Below, one piece after another: positions 1 through 7,150 of a DNA stretch of 32,138 nt; position 1 is the stretch's first letter, and every line of letters begins with the position of its first letter. Made by a program: the position numbers and the translations under genes. The stretch comes from Bacteroidota bacterium (GTDB lineage: Bacteria > Bacteroidota > Bacteroidia > Chitinophagales > Chitinophagaceae), in assembly GCA_018268035.1 (NCBI GenBank), contig JAFDXI010000009.1:1-32138 (forward strand), in the 5' to 3' direction. The notes under the pieces are model-generated. The model saw only the letters and a program-made list of their open reading frames with translations, had not been told where the DNA came from and did not search any database.

Positions 1-105
1 AAGCTGTTCCCTGCCCTTCTCAATCATCTTTGTTGCAGATGCCTTCAAAAACTCAATACTCAAAACATAAAAACGGTCTAAATCCTTTTGAAAAATCTGT
101 CCAGT
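1..105 (-). other. Open frame running off the left edge (partial, uncertain)
   Basis: On the minus strand a stop-free frame of 35 codons begins after a TAA at 106-108 and leaves the window at base 1. It reads as a plausible amphipathic, lysine- and glutamate-rich segment (for example LSIEFLKASATKMIEKG). There is no ATG start in view. It lies just beyond the stop of the small ORF at 116-289, in another frame, so the two could be halves of one frameshifted gene. No family was recognised. Confidence 0.2.
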
Positions 106-115
106 TTATCGGGGG

Positions 116-289
116 CTAAGACACTGGCAGTAAAGTCACCGCCATTTCTTTTACATCGCTATCAATTTTTGATTTTAAAAAATCAATTTTCTCTTCGTCT
201 GTTCCGTCTACTTCATGAACTCTAAATCCAATACAAGTCATAATTTGACCTTCAAAAATTGGAAAGATATTAATGATTTTTTCAGTCAT
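116..289 (-). CDS. Small hypothetical protein or gene fragment
   Basis: This frame gives 57 residues from an ATG at 289; a TTG eight codons further upstream would give 65. I do not recognise the family. The C-terminal half (DEEKIDFLKSKIDSDVKEM) looks like a charged helix of a real protein rather than random translation. The stop is followed within a few bases by another open frame (1-105), which suggests a truncated or frameshifted gene, but no homologue can be checked from here. No signal peptide or membrane segment is visible. The 275 bases up to the next gene (290-564) show no other coding signal. Confidence 0.35.
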   Translation of the reverse strand: MTEKIINIFPIFEGQIMTCIGFRVHEVDGTDEEKIDFLKSKIDSDVKEMAVTLLPVS

Positions 290-564
290 GTTTAATGAGG
301 AAAAGGCTGCCAAAATAATTGCCTACAACTTGATTATTCCCGTTAATATACGCTATCATTTTCATCAGAACAATATTTTTAATTGCTTGCATATCAACCC
401 TTTTTAAAAAAAAGCGCGGAAAATTATTTATAGCGCAAATACAACTCAGGTTAACTTTAAATCATCTAATGGGCTTATGATTTTTAGACAACATTTGGTG
501 AGCAAATCAAAAAGTGCAACCATAAAAAACATAAACCACCTTGCTCTTTTCTTCTAAAATATAT

Positions 565-1170
565 TTACTTCAATCCGTCCACTGCTTCGATAGCTTTTTG
601 CAATCGTTCATCATAATCGCCACTGATTTCCACCCACGGTGTTGATTGATGTATGAGCAGGTCTTTATAAATATTATACAACTCAATTCTTGGTTTTTCA
701 TCAGGGTATTCACGCATTTCATCAGCAGCCCAGGGCAAATCTATATTGCATAATAAGTAGAGGTCATATTGCCTTTTTGCAATCTGATCCAACACCATGA
801 ATTTACATTTTCCAAAAACATATTCATACCACACCTTCATCACATACATATTTGTATCAATAAAAAGTTTAGATGAATGATTAGATTTTATTAATGTGTC
901 TTGTTTTTGAAAATGGCCATTTGTTTTTTTATCTGCATCATAATTGATTGACCATTTCTCTTTCAATAATTCAATGCAATTGTCTTCCACCTTTAATTGC
1001 CCTTGTGCAATTTTTTCCAGGTCTTCATATTTATATTTCACACCATGCTCATGCAGGTATTCTCTTGCATATTCAGGACACCAAATGGTATTATAATGTT
1101 TTGCAAGCTGCTCACTCAAAGTACTCTTACCCGTGCTTTCCGGCCCGATAGCTACAATTTTTTTAATCAT
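565..1170 (-). CDS. NadR-like ATPase / ribosylnicotinamide kinase
   Basis: A 201-residue P-loop protein of the AAA_28 / NadR C-terminal kinase type. It has a Walker A motif, GPESTGKST, at residues 9-17, then PEYARE near 32-37 as in NadR kinases. A Walker B-like strand LFIDTN lies mid-protein, and a late D-P-W-x-x-D-x-x-R region carries the lid arginines. The family phosphorylates nicotinamide riboside to NMN. The adenylyltransferase half of full-length NadR is absent, so this is kinase only. Its ATG overlaps the stop of the upstream pnuC by four bases (ATGA), so the two are translationally coupled. Uptake by PnuC followed by trapping through phosphorylation is the likely shared job. The specific substrate is inferred from the pairing; a thiamine-related kinase is the main alternative. 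Confidence 0.85.
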   Translation of the reverse strand: MIKKIVAIGPESTGKSTLSEQLAKHYNTIWCPEYAREYLHEHGVKYKYEDLEKIAQGQLKVEDNCIELLKEKWSINYDADKKTNGHFQKQDTLIKSNHSSKLFIDTNMYVMKVWYEYVFGKCKFMVLDQIAKRQYDLYLLCNIDLPWAADEMREYPDEKPRIELYNIYKDLLIHQSTPWVEISGDYDERLQKAIEAVDGLK

Positions 1171-1829
1171 ATTGTTTGTATTTCCTGAGCTAATAACAAT
1201 TCTTCATTTCTTTTTCGTGCTCGTTTCATCCATTCTACCAAACCAAAAAATGCCATAACCAACAACACTAAATAATAGACACTGGTGAACACATATCCTT
1301 TTACAAAATACAAAGGTATTGATGCAATATTGGTAGCAATCCACCAATACCAACTTTCCACTTTTTTTCTTGCCATTAACCACATACCTGTATAAGCAGT
1401 TGCACTGGCAAAAGCATCAGCCCAAGGTATGGCGCCCGGTGCAAAAGTTTGTTTTAAATAAGTGAGTATAAAAAATATGGCAACATAAAAAACAGCGAAG
1501 AACAAAAGCTGTTGTATCCATTGTTGCATGTTTGAAAATTCTATATTAACAACGTGCTTTTTCTGATTATTTGTCTTTGTCCATAATATCCATCCGTAAA
1601 TACTCATGATGGTATAATACAGGTTCACACTGGCTTCACCAAAAAGATGGCCTTTGATACTAATCCATATATAAATGATTGTGTTGATAAGGCCTGTGGG
1701 ATATACCCAGATATTTTCCAGTCTTGAAAAATACACACTTGCTATTCCTGCAAAAACAGCAACATACTCAGGAAATGTTGTTGCCTTCATCCCTTCTAAA
1801 AACTGTTGTACAATTGTATTAAAATCCAT
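1167..1829 (-). CDS. pnuC: PnuC-family nicotinamide riboside transporter
   Basis: A 220-residue integral membrane protein with about seven hydrophobic helices and PnuC hallmarks: NIWVYPTGLINTIIYIWI near the N-terminus, LYYTIMSIYGWILW, and the C-terminal WWIATNIASIPLYFVKG segment. The family moves pyridine-nucleotide or thiamine precursors by facilitated diffusion and relies on a cytoplasmic kinase to trap them. The gene directly downstream is such a kinase and overlaps by ATGA, which favours nicotinamide riboside. I chose the ATG at 1829 because the longer frame (to 1883) adds a polar stretch and runs towards the divergent gene. Only 74 bases separate it from that gene at 1904, leaving little room for a riboswitch; no TPP-type element was seen. 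Confidence 0.88.
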   Translation of the reverse strand: MDFNTIVQQFLEGMKATTFPEYVAVFAGIASVYFSRLENIWVYPTGLINTIIYIWISIKGHLFGEASVNLYYTIMSIYGWILWTKTNNQKKHVVNIEFSNMQQWIQQLLFFAVFYVAIFFILTYLKQTFAPGAIPWADAFASATAYTGMWLMARKKVESWYWWIATNIASIPLYFVKGYVFTSVYYLVLLVMAFFGLVEWMKRARKRNEELLLAQEIQTI

Positions 1830-1903
1830 CCGCCAAAATTGGCTCCTAAAATTTGAATGCAAAAATTTAATGCCTTTGCACATATTTGCAAAAAATCAAA
1901 ACA

Positions 1904-3019
1904 ATGAAAATAGCAGTTTTAGGCGCCGGCATGGTGGGCAGTGTTATGGCACTTGACTTATCAAAAGAACATGAAGTAACATCAATAGATTTAAGTGAAA
2001 AAAACCTGCATTCGCTTCAACAAAAGAATAAAAATATCAATATCATAGCAGCCAACCTGAAAGATTATTCATCTTATAAAAAAATGCTGGAACCTTTTGA
2101 TCTTGTGATAACAGCAGTACCGGGTTACATGGGTTTTGATACTTTAAAGGCTGTTATTGAAAGCGGGAAAAATGTTGCAGATATTTCTTTCTTCCCGGAA
2201 AACTCATTGCAATTGGATGCATTAGCCAAAGAAAAAAATGTAACAGTCATTACTGATTGTGGTGTGGCACCAGGCATGAGTAATTATATCATCGGCAGGT
2301 ACGATGCTGAAATAAAAATTGATGCATTTGAAGTTTATGTGGGGGGGGTACCAAAAGTGCGCAAAAAACCTTTTGAATATAAAGCGCCCTTTTCACCTGT
2401 TGATGTCATTGAAGAATATACCCGTCCTGCCAGATTGATGGAGAATGGAAATATTGTAATCAAACCTGCATTAACAGAAAGGGATTGGATGCAGTTTGAT
2501 GAAATAGGGACATTGGAATCTTTTAATACAGATGGCCTGCGTTCATTATTATTTACTATGCCACATATCAAAAACCAAAAAGAAAAAACGTTGCGTTACC
2601 CGGGCCACACAGAGCTCATCATTGCATTAAAAGAAAGTGGCTTTTTTAATGAAGAAAAAATCAATGTGCAGGGCCATGAAATTTCACCCTTACAATTCAC
2701 TTCAAACATATTATTCAATGAATGGAAACTGGGCACTGATGAAGAGGAATTAACTGTGATGAAAGTGATATTAAAATCAGGCACAAGGACGATTGAATAT
2801 AACCTGCTTGATCGTTATGATGTTGCAACAGGCATTTCCTCCATGAGCCGTACCACAGGTTATACCTGTACAGCATCAGCCAATTTAATTGCAAAAAATT
2901 TATTTAGTGAAAAAGGTGTATTTCCACCGGAGTTAGTGGGTAAAAACAAAGCATGTTTTGATTTTGTGATGAATTACCTGCGGGAAAGAAATGTTATCTG
3001 GAAGAAAAAAGAATTTTGA
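1904..3019 (+). CDS. Saccharopine dehydrogenase-like oxidoreductase
   Basis: A 371-residue protein that starts with a Rossmann nucleotide-binding motif, GAGMVG at residues 7-12, followed by an acidic residue after the second strand. It continues with the catalytic/C-terminal domain typical of saccharopine dehydrogenase and lysine 6-dehydrogenase relatives (for example DCGVAPGMSNYIIG and RYPGHTELI). It probably catalyses NAD(P)-dependent imine reduction or amino acid oxidation in lysine metabolism; the exact substrate cannot be read from sequence. The ATG at 1904 opens directly on the Rossmann strand, so the TTG at 1886 was rejected. The gene holds an uninterrupted run of eight G at 2341-2348, unusual in this AT-rich DNA. 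It converges on the LolA-like gene with only eight bases between stops. Confidence 0.8.
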   Translation: MKIAVLGAGMVGSVMALDLSKEHEVTSIDLSEKNLHSLQQKNKNINIIAANLKDYSSYKKMLEPFDLVITAVPGYMGFDTLKAVIESGKNVADISFFPENSLQLDALAKEKNVTVITDCGVAPGMSNYIIGRYDAEIKIDAFEVYVGGVPKVRKKPFEYKAPFSPVDVIEEYTRPARLMENGNIVIKPALTERDWMQFDEIGTLESFNTDGLRSLLFTMPHIKNQKEKTLRYPGHTELIIALKESGFFNEEKINVQGHEISPLQFTSNILFNEWKLGTDEEELTVMKVILKSGTRTIEYNLLDRYDVATGISSMSRTTGYTCTASANLIAKNLFSEKGVFPPELVGKNKACFDFVMNYLRERNVIWKKKEF

Positions 3020-3027
3020 TGTACCAT

Positions 3028-3726
3028 TCATTTAAACACTGCATCATCCACACCTTTGTTGATAATATAAGATGAATAATCAATTTCTATTTTACCCTTT
3101 TTGTTTTTGAGTTTATTTATTTCATCAGGGTTGGTGCCTTCATCAAAATCGAGCGTAAGGCCTTTGGGTAGTTTATAATTTTTTGTATTAAAGCTAAACA
3201 GTACTTTATCAGGAAGAGCATAAGCAGCATATTTTCCATAGAACATATCTACTTCAAATGTCCCGTTATCTTTAGTTGTGGTTATAGCCTTCATGATTAA
3301 GAGTGTTGCCGCATCAATATATAAAGTGGACAATACTATGTTATCATTTTCATCATTAGGCAAAAGTTTTACAACTTTTGTTTTGACTTTATTGATTATA
3401 CTTTCACCGGCATCCAATGCAATAAAATTATCAGTGTTCAGCACCAGCCCCATGTTAACACTGATACCGCCTTTTGGCAAAACAGAAATACCACTTTTTT
3501 TGACCAACCTGAAATGGTCTGGCTTTTTAAAATAAGTCAGCACATTGCTCACCGGAGCTTTTATGAAAGCAACATCAGTTTTTAAAACACCTGCAGCAGT
3601 ATAATCATTTACTTTATCCAGCTTCGCTTTCACTTTATTGACCAATACAGTAACGTCCTGAGCATTTGCGAATGCGTATAAATGAACAATAAAAACTGAC
3701 ATCAATATTTTCAACCAATATTTCAT
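3028..3726 (-). CDS. LolA-like periplasmic protein (outer membrane lipoprotein-sorting family)
   Basis: A 232-residue exported protein. Residues 1-22 form a Sec signal peptide ending AFANAQ. The mature part has the alternating strand pattern of the LolA/LolB-like incomplete beta-barrel (VNKVKAKLDKVNDYTAAGVLKTDV, then YFKKPDHFRLVKKSG). Such proteins bind acyl chains of lipoproteins or other lipids in the periplasm. It is the last gene of a minus-strand run behind an ABC ATPase and permease, with a gap of under 20 bases, so it probably works with that exporter. An alternative ATG lies three codons upstream (3735). A role as true LolA is uncertain: many Bacteroidota carry several such paralogues. 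Confidence 0.7.
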   Translation of the reverse strand: MKYWLKILMSVFIVHLYAFANAQDVTVLVNKVKAKLDKVNDYTAAGVLKTDVAFIKAPVSNVLTYFKKPDHFRLVKKSGISVLPKGGISVNMGLVLNTDNFIALDAGESIINKVKTKVVKLLPNDENDNIVLSTLYIDAATLLIMKAITTTKDNGTFEVDMFYGKYAAYALPDKVLFSFNTKNYKLPKGLTLDFDEGTNPDEINKLKNKKGKIEIDYSSYIINKGVDDAVFK

Positions 3727-3744
3727 AATTACCATGTTGAACGG

Positions 3745-4617
3745 TCAACTCAAAATATCTTTTTTTCTTACCACCCATACCGTCGCTCCCATTAAAACAA
3801 TAATATACACAGTCAGCACCAACAACGAATGAATGATGGAAGGCAGGTTTTCAATAGTTCCTGCAATGGCTTCATTGCTGACATTTACCTTCTCATCAAA
3901 AAAATCTTTCCATACTACCATGTGAGTAGTAAACAGGTATGGATTGATTGCTTTATAAACCGGTATGTTCAAAGTACCTAAAACAGTAAATAAAATAATT
4001 ATACTCATCGTTGCCACAATTGGCCCGATAGAATTATCGGCCAGCGATGAGAGAAAGAAACCAAGTGCAGCAACAGTTACCAAAGAAATATAGGCAAAAC
4101 AAAATGCACAGATATACCGCCAGAAAATATCATCTTTCCTGATAATGACAATGTATTCGCTCCTCATTAAAAAAAGGTCGCTTTTACCAAATATCAATAA
4201 GCTCACCAGCAAGGCAAGTATGGCCACCCACACCAACAATAAAAAAGTATAAACACAGGTAGCATAAAATTTTGCCATCACAACTGATGTGCGACTGATT
4301 GGTTTTGAAAGCAGCATTCTTAAAGTACCATGACTGGCTTCACCGGATATCATATCAGCAGCTATCAAAGTGACCAGCAATGGCACATGCACAAGCATAA
4401 GTTGCAGGATGATAAAACAAACCAGGTAACCATTCAACAGTTTACCCTGCACATCAAAATTGCCTATACTTTGCAACATGAAGCTGGCATATTCACTGCC
4501 ATCAACCTTCAATCCAAATTGTAATATTATGATTAATGCAGCAGAAGCACCAAAAGCAATATATGTCCTTGGCCTGCGAAAAATTTTATACAATTCAATT
4601 TGTAAAAGTTGCCACAT
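3745..4617 (-). CDS. ABC-2 type transporter permease
   Basis: A 290-residue membrane protein from the ATG at 4617 (four further codons are possible from 4629). It has the ABC-2 layout: a short cytoplasmic N-terminus ending IELYKIFRRPRTY, a first helix around residues 20-36, a long loop, then five more hydrophobic helices, and a charged end (VRKKDIL). The motif MISGEASHGTLRMLLSKPISR between helices 2 and 3 is characteristic of ABC-2 permeases (E-x-x-x-G-T). Its start lies inside the 3' end of the ATPase gene, so both subunits are translationally coupled. Substrate unknown; lipid, peptide or antibiotic efflux are the usual roles. It is not obviously a gliding-motility GldF, since no GldG partner follows. 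Confidence 0.88.
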   Translation of the reverse strand: MWQLLQIELYKIFRRPRTYIAFGASAALIIILQFGLKVDGSEYASFMLQSIGNFDVQGKLLNGYLVCFIILQLMLVHVPLLVTLIAADMISGEASHGTLRMLLSKPISRTSVVMAKFYATCVYTFLLLVWVAILALLVSLLIFGKSDLFLMRSEYIVIIRKDDIFWRYICAFCFAYISLVTVAALGFFLSSLADNSIGPIVATMSIIILFTVLGTLNIPVYKAINPYLFTTHMVVWKDFFDEKVNVSNEAIAGTIENLPSIIHSLLVLTVYIIVLMGATVWVVRKKDILS

Positions 4618-5530
4618 GTTGTGTTCCATTGGTTACCTGTAAAAAATAATCTTCAAGGGAATGCCTTGATTGTAAACCAACAACCCTGATATCATTTTGC
4701 ACCAACCACACATTCAATTCCGGTATCTGGTCTCGGTGCATCTTCATCAATATTTTATCATTGCGTTGTGGCTGCAATGCCTGCTGCCATTGACTGTTGC
4801 TCAATTGAATCCTGGCCGCTTCATTATTTAAAGTCTCCAATTCAATTACAGTCTGTGCGGGATCAAATAAAGTTTCTGCATTCCCTTCCACTAATTTTTT
4901 TCCTTTATCAATTATCAACAACCTTGTTGCCACCTGTTCCATCTCACTCAACAAATGTGATGAAATCAATAATGTCTTTTTTTTATTCCGGCTCAGGTGT
5001 AAAATCAAATTCCTGATGTCGGCAATACCCTGAGGATCGAGGCCATTGGTAGGTTCATCCAGGATGATAAGTTGCGGGTCATGTATTAAAGCAATAGCAA
5101 TACCAAGCCGTTGCCGCATGCCCTGGCTATAAGTTTGCACTTTATCATCTGCCCTGTCTTTTAAACCAACCATATCAAGTTGTTCCATCAGTTGATTTGT
5201 TGTTGGATGTATGCCACTCATCCTGGCAAATAATTTCAGATTGTTGCAGGCAGATAAATATTGATATACATCAGGGTTTTCGATTACTGCGCCAATATTA
5301 CGAAGCACTTTATTGCGATGTGTAAATAAATTTTGACCAAACAATTCTATTTTGCCTGCAGTAGGTCGCACTAAAGTAAGCAGCATGCGAATAGTCGTTG
5401 ATTTGCCCGCACCATTCTGGCCTAAAAATCCATATACATCACCTTCATTTACGGTAAAAGAAAGATCATTTACCGCATGGATATTTTTATATTCTTTTGA
5501 AAGATGTTGTACGCTGATTACAGGATGCAT
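4595..5530 (-). CDS. ABC transporter ATP-binding protein
   Basis: A 311-residue ATPase of the BcrA/DrrA/GldA-like class that powers ABC-2 permeases. Walker A GQNGAGKST is at residues 37-45, the signature YSQGMRQRLG near 134-143, Walker B LIILDEP at 154-160 with catalytic E159, D-loop NGLDP after it, and the switch histidine at H192 in SSHLLSEM. About 90 residues follow the ATPase core, as usual for this class. The ATG at 5530 is the first in frame and opens directly on the domain (MHPVISVQHLSKEY). It is the first gene of the minus-strand exporter operon with the permease and the LolA-like gene. No recognisable regulator lies next to it. Confidence 0.92.
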   Translation of the reverse strand: MHPVISVQHLSKEYKNIHAVNDLSFTVNEGDVYGFLGQNGAGKSTTIRMLLTLVRPTAGKIELFGQNLFTHRNKVLRNIGAVIENPDVYQYLSACNNLKLFARMSGIHPTTNQLMEQLDMVGLKDRADDKVQTYSQGMRQRLGIAIALIHDPQLIILDEPTNGLDPQGIADIRNLILHLSRNKKKTLLISSHLLSEMEQVATRLLIIDKGKKLVEGNAETLFDPAQTVIELETLNNEAARIQLSNSQWQQALQPQRNDKILMKMHRDQIPELNVWLVQNDIRVVGLQSRHSLEDYFLQVTNGTQHVATFTN

Positions 5531-5608
5531 TATCTATCAAAGATAAATGCAAACTGTTTATTTGATTAGTAATTATAATGATATAAATGCACAGAAAGAT
5601 TGCACAAA

Positions 5609-6091
5609 TCAAAATGCATAACGCAGCCCTATGCCACCCCATCCACCTTCAAAATAATTATAACCTACAAAGGTGAAAGAAGGTTGCCAGTCGAGACTGA
5701 CATTTATAGGTGCATTTTTAATTTTATAATCAAGGCCCACCACACCATCAAAACCAAACTGAGCCCCACCATCCCTTGTTGGAAATTTATCTCTCCAATC
5801 ATGGTTCCAAAAACCAAGATGTACTCCGGGTCCATAATAATATTTCAACCCTTCAACTCCATTGATGTCGCCATAAAATTCATACAGACCTGTAATACGT
5901 GTTCCATAATTCCAGACCGACAACAAACCTTCAATTGCATGCTTCTCTCTGATGAAAGTTTTTGCAGTGATGCTTCCCGGATAAAATTTTATCCCAATCG
6001 CAGTGGTATAATCCGAACCCATTGCCATTTTCTGAGCAGGAGCCGCAGCAGCAATGAACATAAAAAATATCCCGGTAATAAGTTTTCGCAT
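5609..6091 (-). CDS. Small outer-membrane beta-barrel protein, copy A
   Basis: A 160-residue secreted protein. Residues 1-19 are a signal peptide ending APAQ; the rest is a series of short alternating strands rich in aromatic and glycine residues, ending in the Phe (GIGLRYAF) typical of barrels inserted by BamA. About eight strands fit the length. It is a paralogue of the next gene upstream (6117-6584): both share LYEF, LGFW, a DG-hydrophobic-GLDY block and an N-V/L-S-L/V-DW-E/Q-P block in the same order. The gap between the genes is 25 bases. Function unknown; the pair probably arose by local duplication. Confidence 0.7.
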   Translation of the reverse strand: MRKLITGIFFMFIAAAAPAQKMAMGSDYTTAIGIKFYPGSITAKTFIREKHAIEGLLSVWNYGTRITGLYEFYGDINGVEGLKYYYGPGVHLGFWNHDWRDKFPTRDGGAQFGFDGVVGLDYKIKNAPINVSLDWQPSFTFVGYNYFEGGWGGIGLRYAF

Positions 6092-6116
6092 ATTGGTTGT
6101 TTAATAAGAAGCATCA

Positions 6117-6584
6117 TTAAAAAGTATAACGCACAGCAATACCACCAAACACAGGAGTGAAGCCTGCATTGCCCACCAGTGTTACAGCAGGTTCCCAATC
6201 TACACTCAGGTTAAGAGGGAGTTTTTTAAATGCATAATCAAGCCCGATAATTCCGTCAACACCAACATCAATCTGAGAGTTATAATTTTTTTGATAATCA
6301 GATTTCCAGAAACCGAGGTGAGCACCTCCACCAACAAACCAGGAGAGCTCGGGTACATCATTAAAACTGTAAAAATTAAATTCATACAAACCCGCAACCC
6401 TAACGCCTTTGTTCCATGCAGTGAATTGTGCTTCCAGGTTGTGTGTATCTGAAATAAATTGTTTATAAGTAAGAGATAGTCCTCCGGGAAATTTTACACC
6501 CAATGCTTTTTGATATGGAGCCTGTGCACTGGCAGAAAAAATAAAAAATGTTGTAATAAGAAGTGCTAAACCAACCGCCCTCAT
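6117..6584 (-). CDS. Small outer-membrane beta-barrel protein, copy B
   Basis: A 155-residue protein from the ATG at 6584, chosen because it starts a clean signal peptide (MRAVGLALLITTFFIFSASAQ). An upstream codon at 6626 would put a polar, cysteine-rich stretch in front of it. The mature part has the same strand layout and blocks as copy A (LYEF, GAHLGFW, VDGIIGLDYA, LNLSVDWEPA) and ends in RYTF, a barrel-type C-terminal Phe. The two have diverged well beyond recent duplication, with conservation concentrated in glycine/aromatic positions. It is the first gene of the pair; the minus-strand terminator at 6748-6788 separates it from the next gene upstream. No function can be assigned. Confidence 0.7.
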   Translation of the reverse strand: MRAVGLALLITTFFIFSASAQAPYQKALGVKFPGGLSLTYKQFISDTHNLEAQFTAWNKGVRVAGLYEFNFYSFNDVPELSWFVGGGAHLGFWKSDYQKNYNSQIDVGVDGIIGLDYAFKKLPLNLSVDWEPAVTLVGNAGFTPVFGGIAVRYTF

Positions 6585-6747
6585 ACATTTAATTTGAACA
6601 ATGATGAAACGACAGCATTGTTTCAAACATTACATTTCAGTTGTTAAACAGATACAAAATTTGAATTTAATTGAATTTACTGGCGTGTTCAGTCTATCTT
6701 TTTTTTCTCTACAATAGAATTTAATATTTATTAATTGTTCGAATGGA

Positions 6748-6788
6748 TAAAAAAAAGAAAGGGGATAGCAAATGCCACCCCTTCTTTT
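6748..6788 (-). terminator. Rho-independent terminator, minus strand
   Basis: Read on the minus strand, AGAAGGGG and CCCCTTTCT form a stem (G-C core with A/T and one wobble or mismatch outward) around TGGCATTTGCTAT, followed by a run of seven T. It faces transcripts coming from the surface lipoprotein gene that ends at 7151, but lies about 360 bases past that stop, leaving either a long 3' UTR or room for a separate small RNA. Confidence 0.7.
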
Positions 6789-6827
6789 CATAGCTTACAA
6801 AATTACCACATCAAAAAAAGCTATGAA
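6787..6827 (-). ncRNA. Possible small RNA or structured 3' UTR (hairpin before terminator)
   Basis: A perfect 10-bp inverted repeat (TTCATAGCTT at 6787-6796, AAGCTATGAA at 6818-6827) with a 21-base loop sits directly in front of the terminator on the minus strand. Two consecutive hairpins, the last with a T-tract, is a layout seen in small regulatory RNAs and processed 3' UTRs. No 5' end can be fixed from sequence, so only the hairpin is given here. It may simply be part of the lipoprotein mRNA. Confidence 0.25.
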
Positions 6828-7150
6828 TCGGGATACAATTTATTCCAGATAATACCTTCATTTTTATGGGCTCATTATTTCAAACTTGCTGAAATAATTT
6901 ATTCATGTTGATCGTATTTAATTTTATTTCACCTGATTAATTATACCGGGAATCAGGATTTGTTCAAAGCATACCGTATGCCATTAATATGAACATTTTT
7001 ACAACACTTGTACTTTTAGTTCCTCATCACTTATTACTTAATATTTTAGAAAATAAAAAGTAATAGGCATAAGTCTTTCATCTTTAAGAGGAACGCATAA
7101 TAATTTTACAGTATAACATCAAACTGAAATTGTATTCAAAGAAATATTTA

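Larger units (their letters stand above)
6585..7150. other. 566-base gap: terminator, second hairpin, no gene
   Basis: No credible ORF is present in either direction. The stretch holds the minus-strand terminator and the inverted repeat listed separately. On the minus strand it also has a sigma70-like pair, TTGAAC (6962-6967) and TATAAT (6940-6945) with 16 bases between them. Bacteroidota normally use a different promoter consensus, so that match carries little weight. The rest is AT-rich without visible structure. Confidence 0.5.

Noticed and set aside
1830-1903. TPP or NAD riboswitch upstream of pnuC
   Set aside because: Only 74 bases lie between divergent start codons and no conserved riboswitch core could be recognised.
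5600-6160. Plus-strand ORF of 186 codons over the outer-membrane protein genes
   Set aside because: The minus-strand frames have signal peptides, barrel ends and a paralogue; the plus frame has none and spans two genes.
6940-6967. Sigma70-type promoter (TTGAAC, 16 bp, TATAAT) on the minus strand
   Set aside because: It matches the E. coli consensus, but Bacteroidota sigma factors prefer a TTG and TAnnTTTG pair; not reliable enough to list as a promoter.
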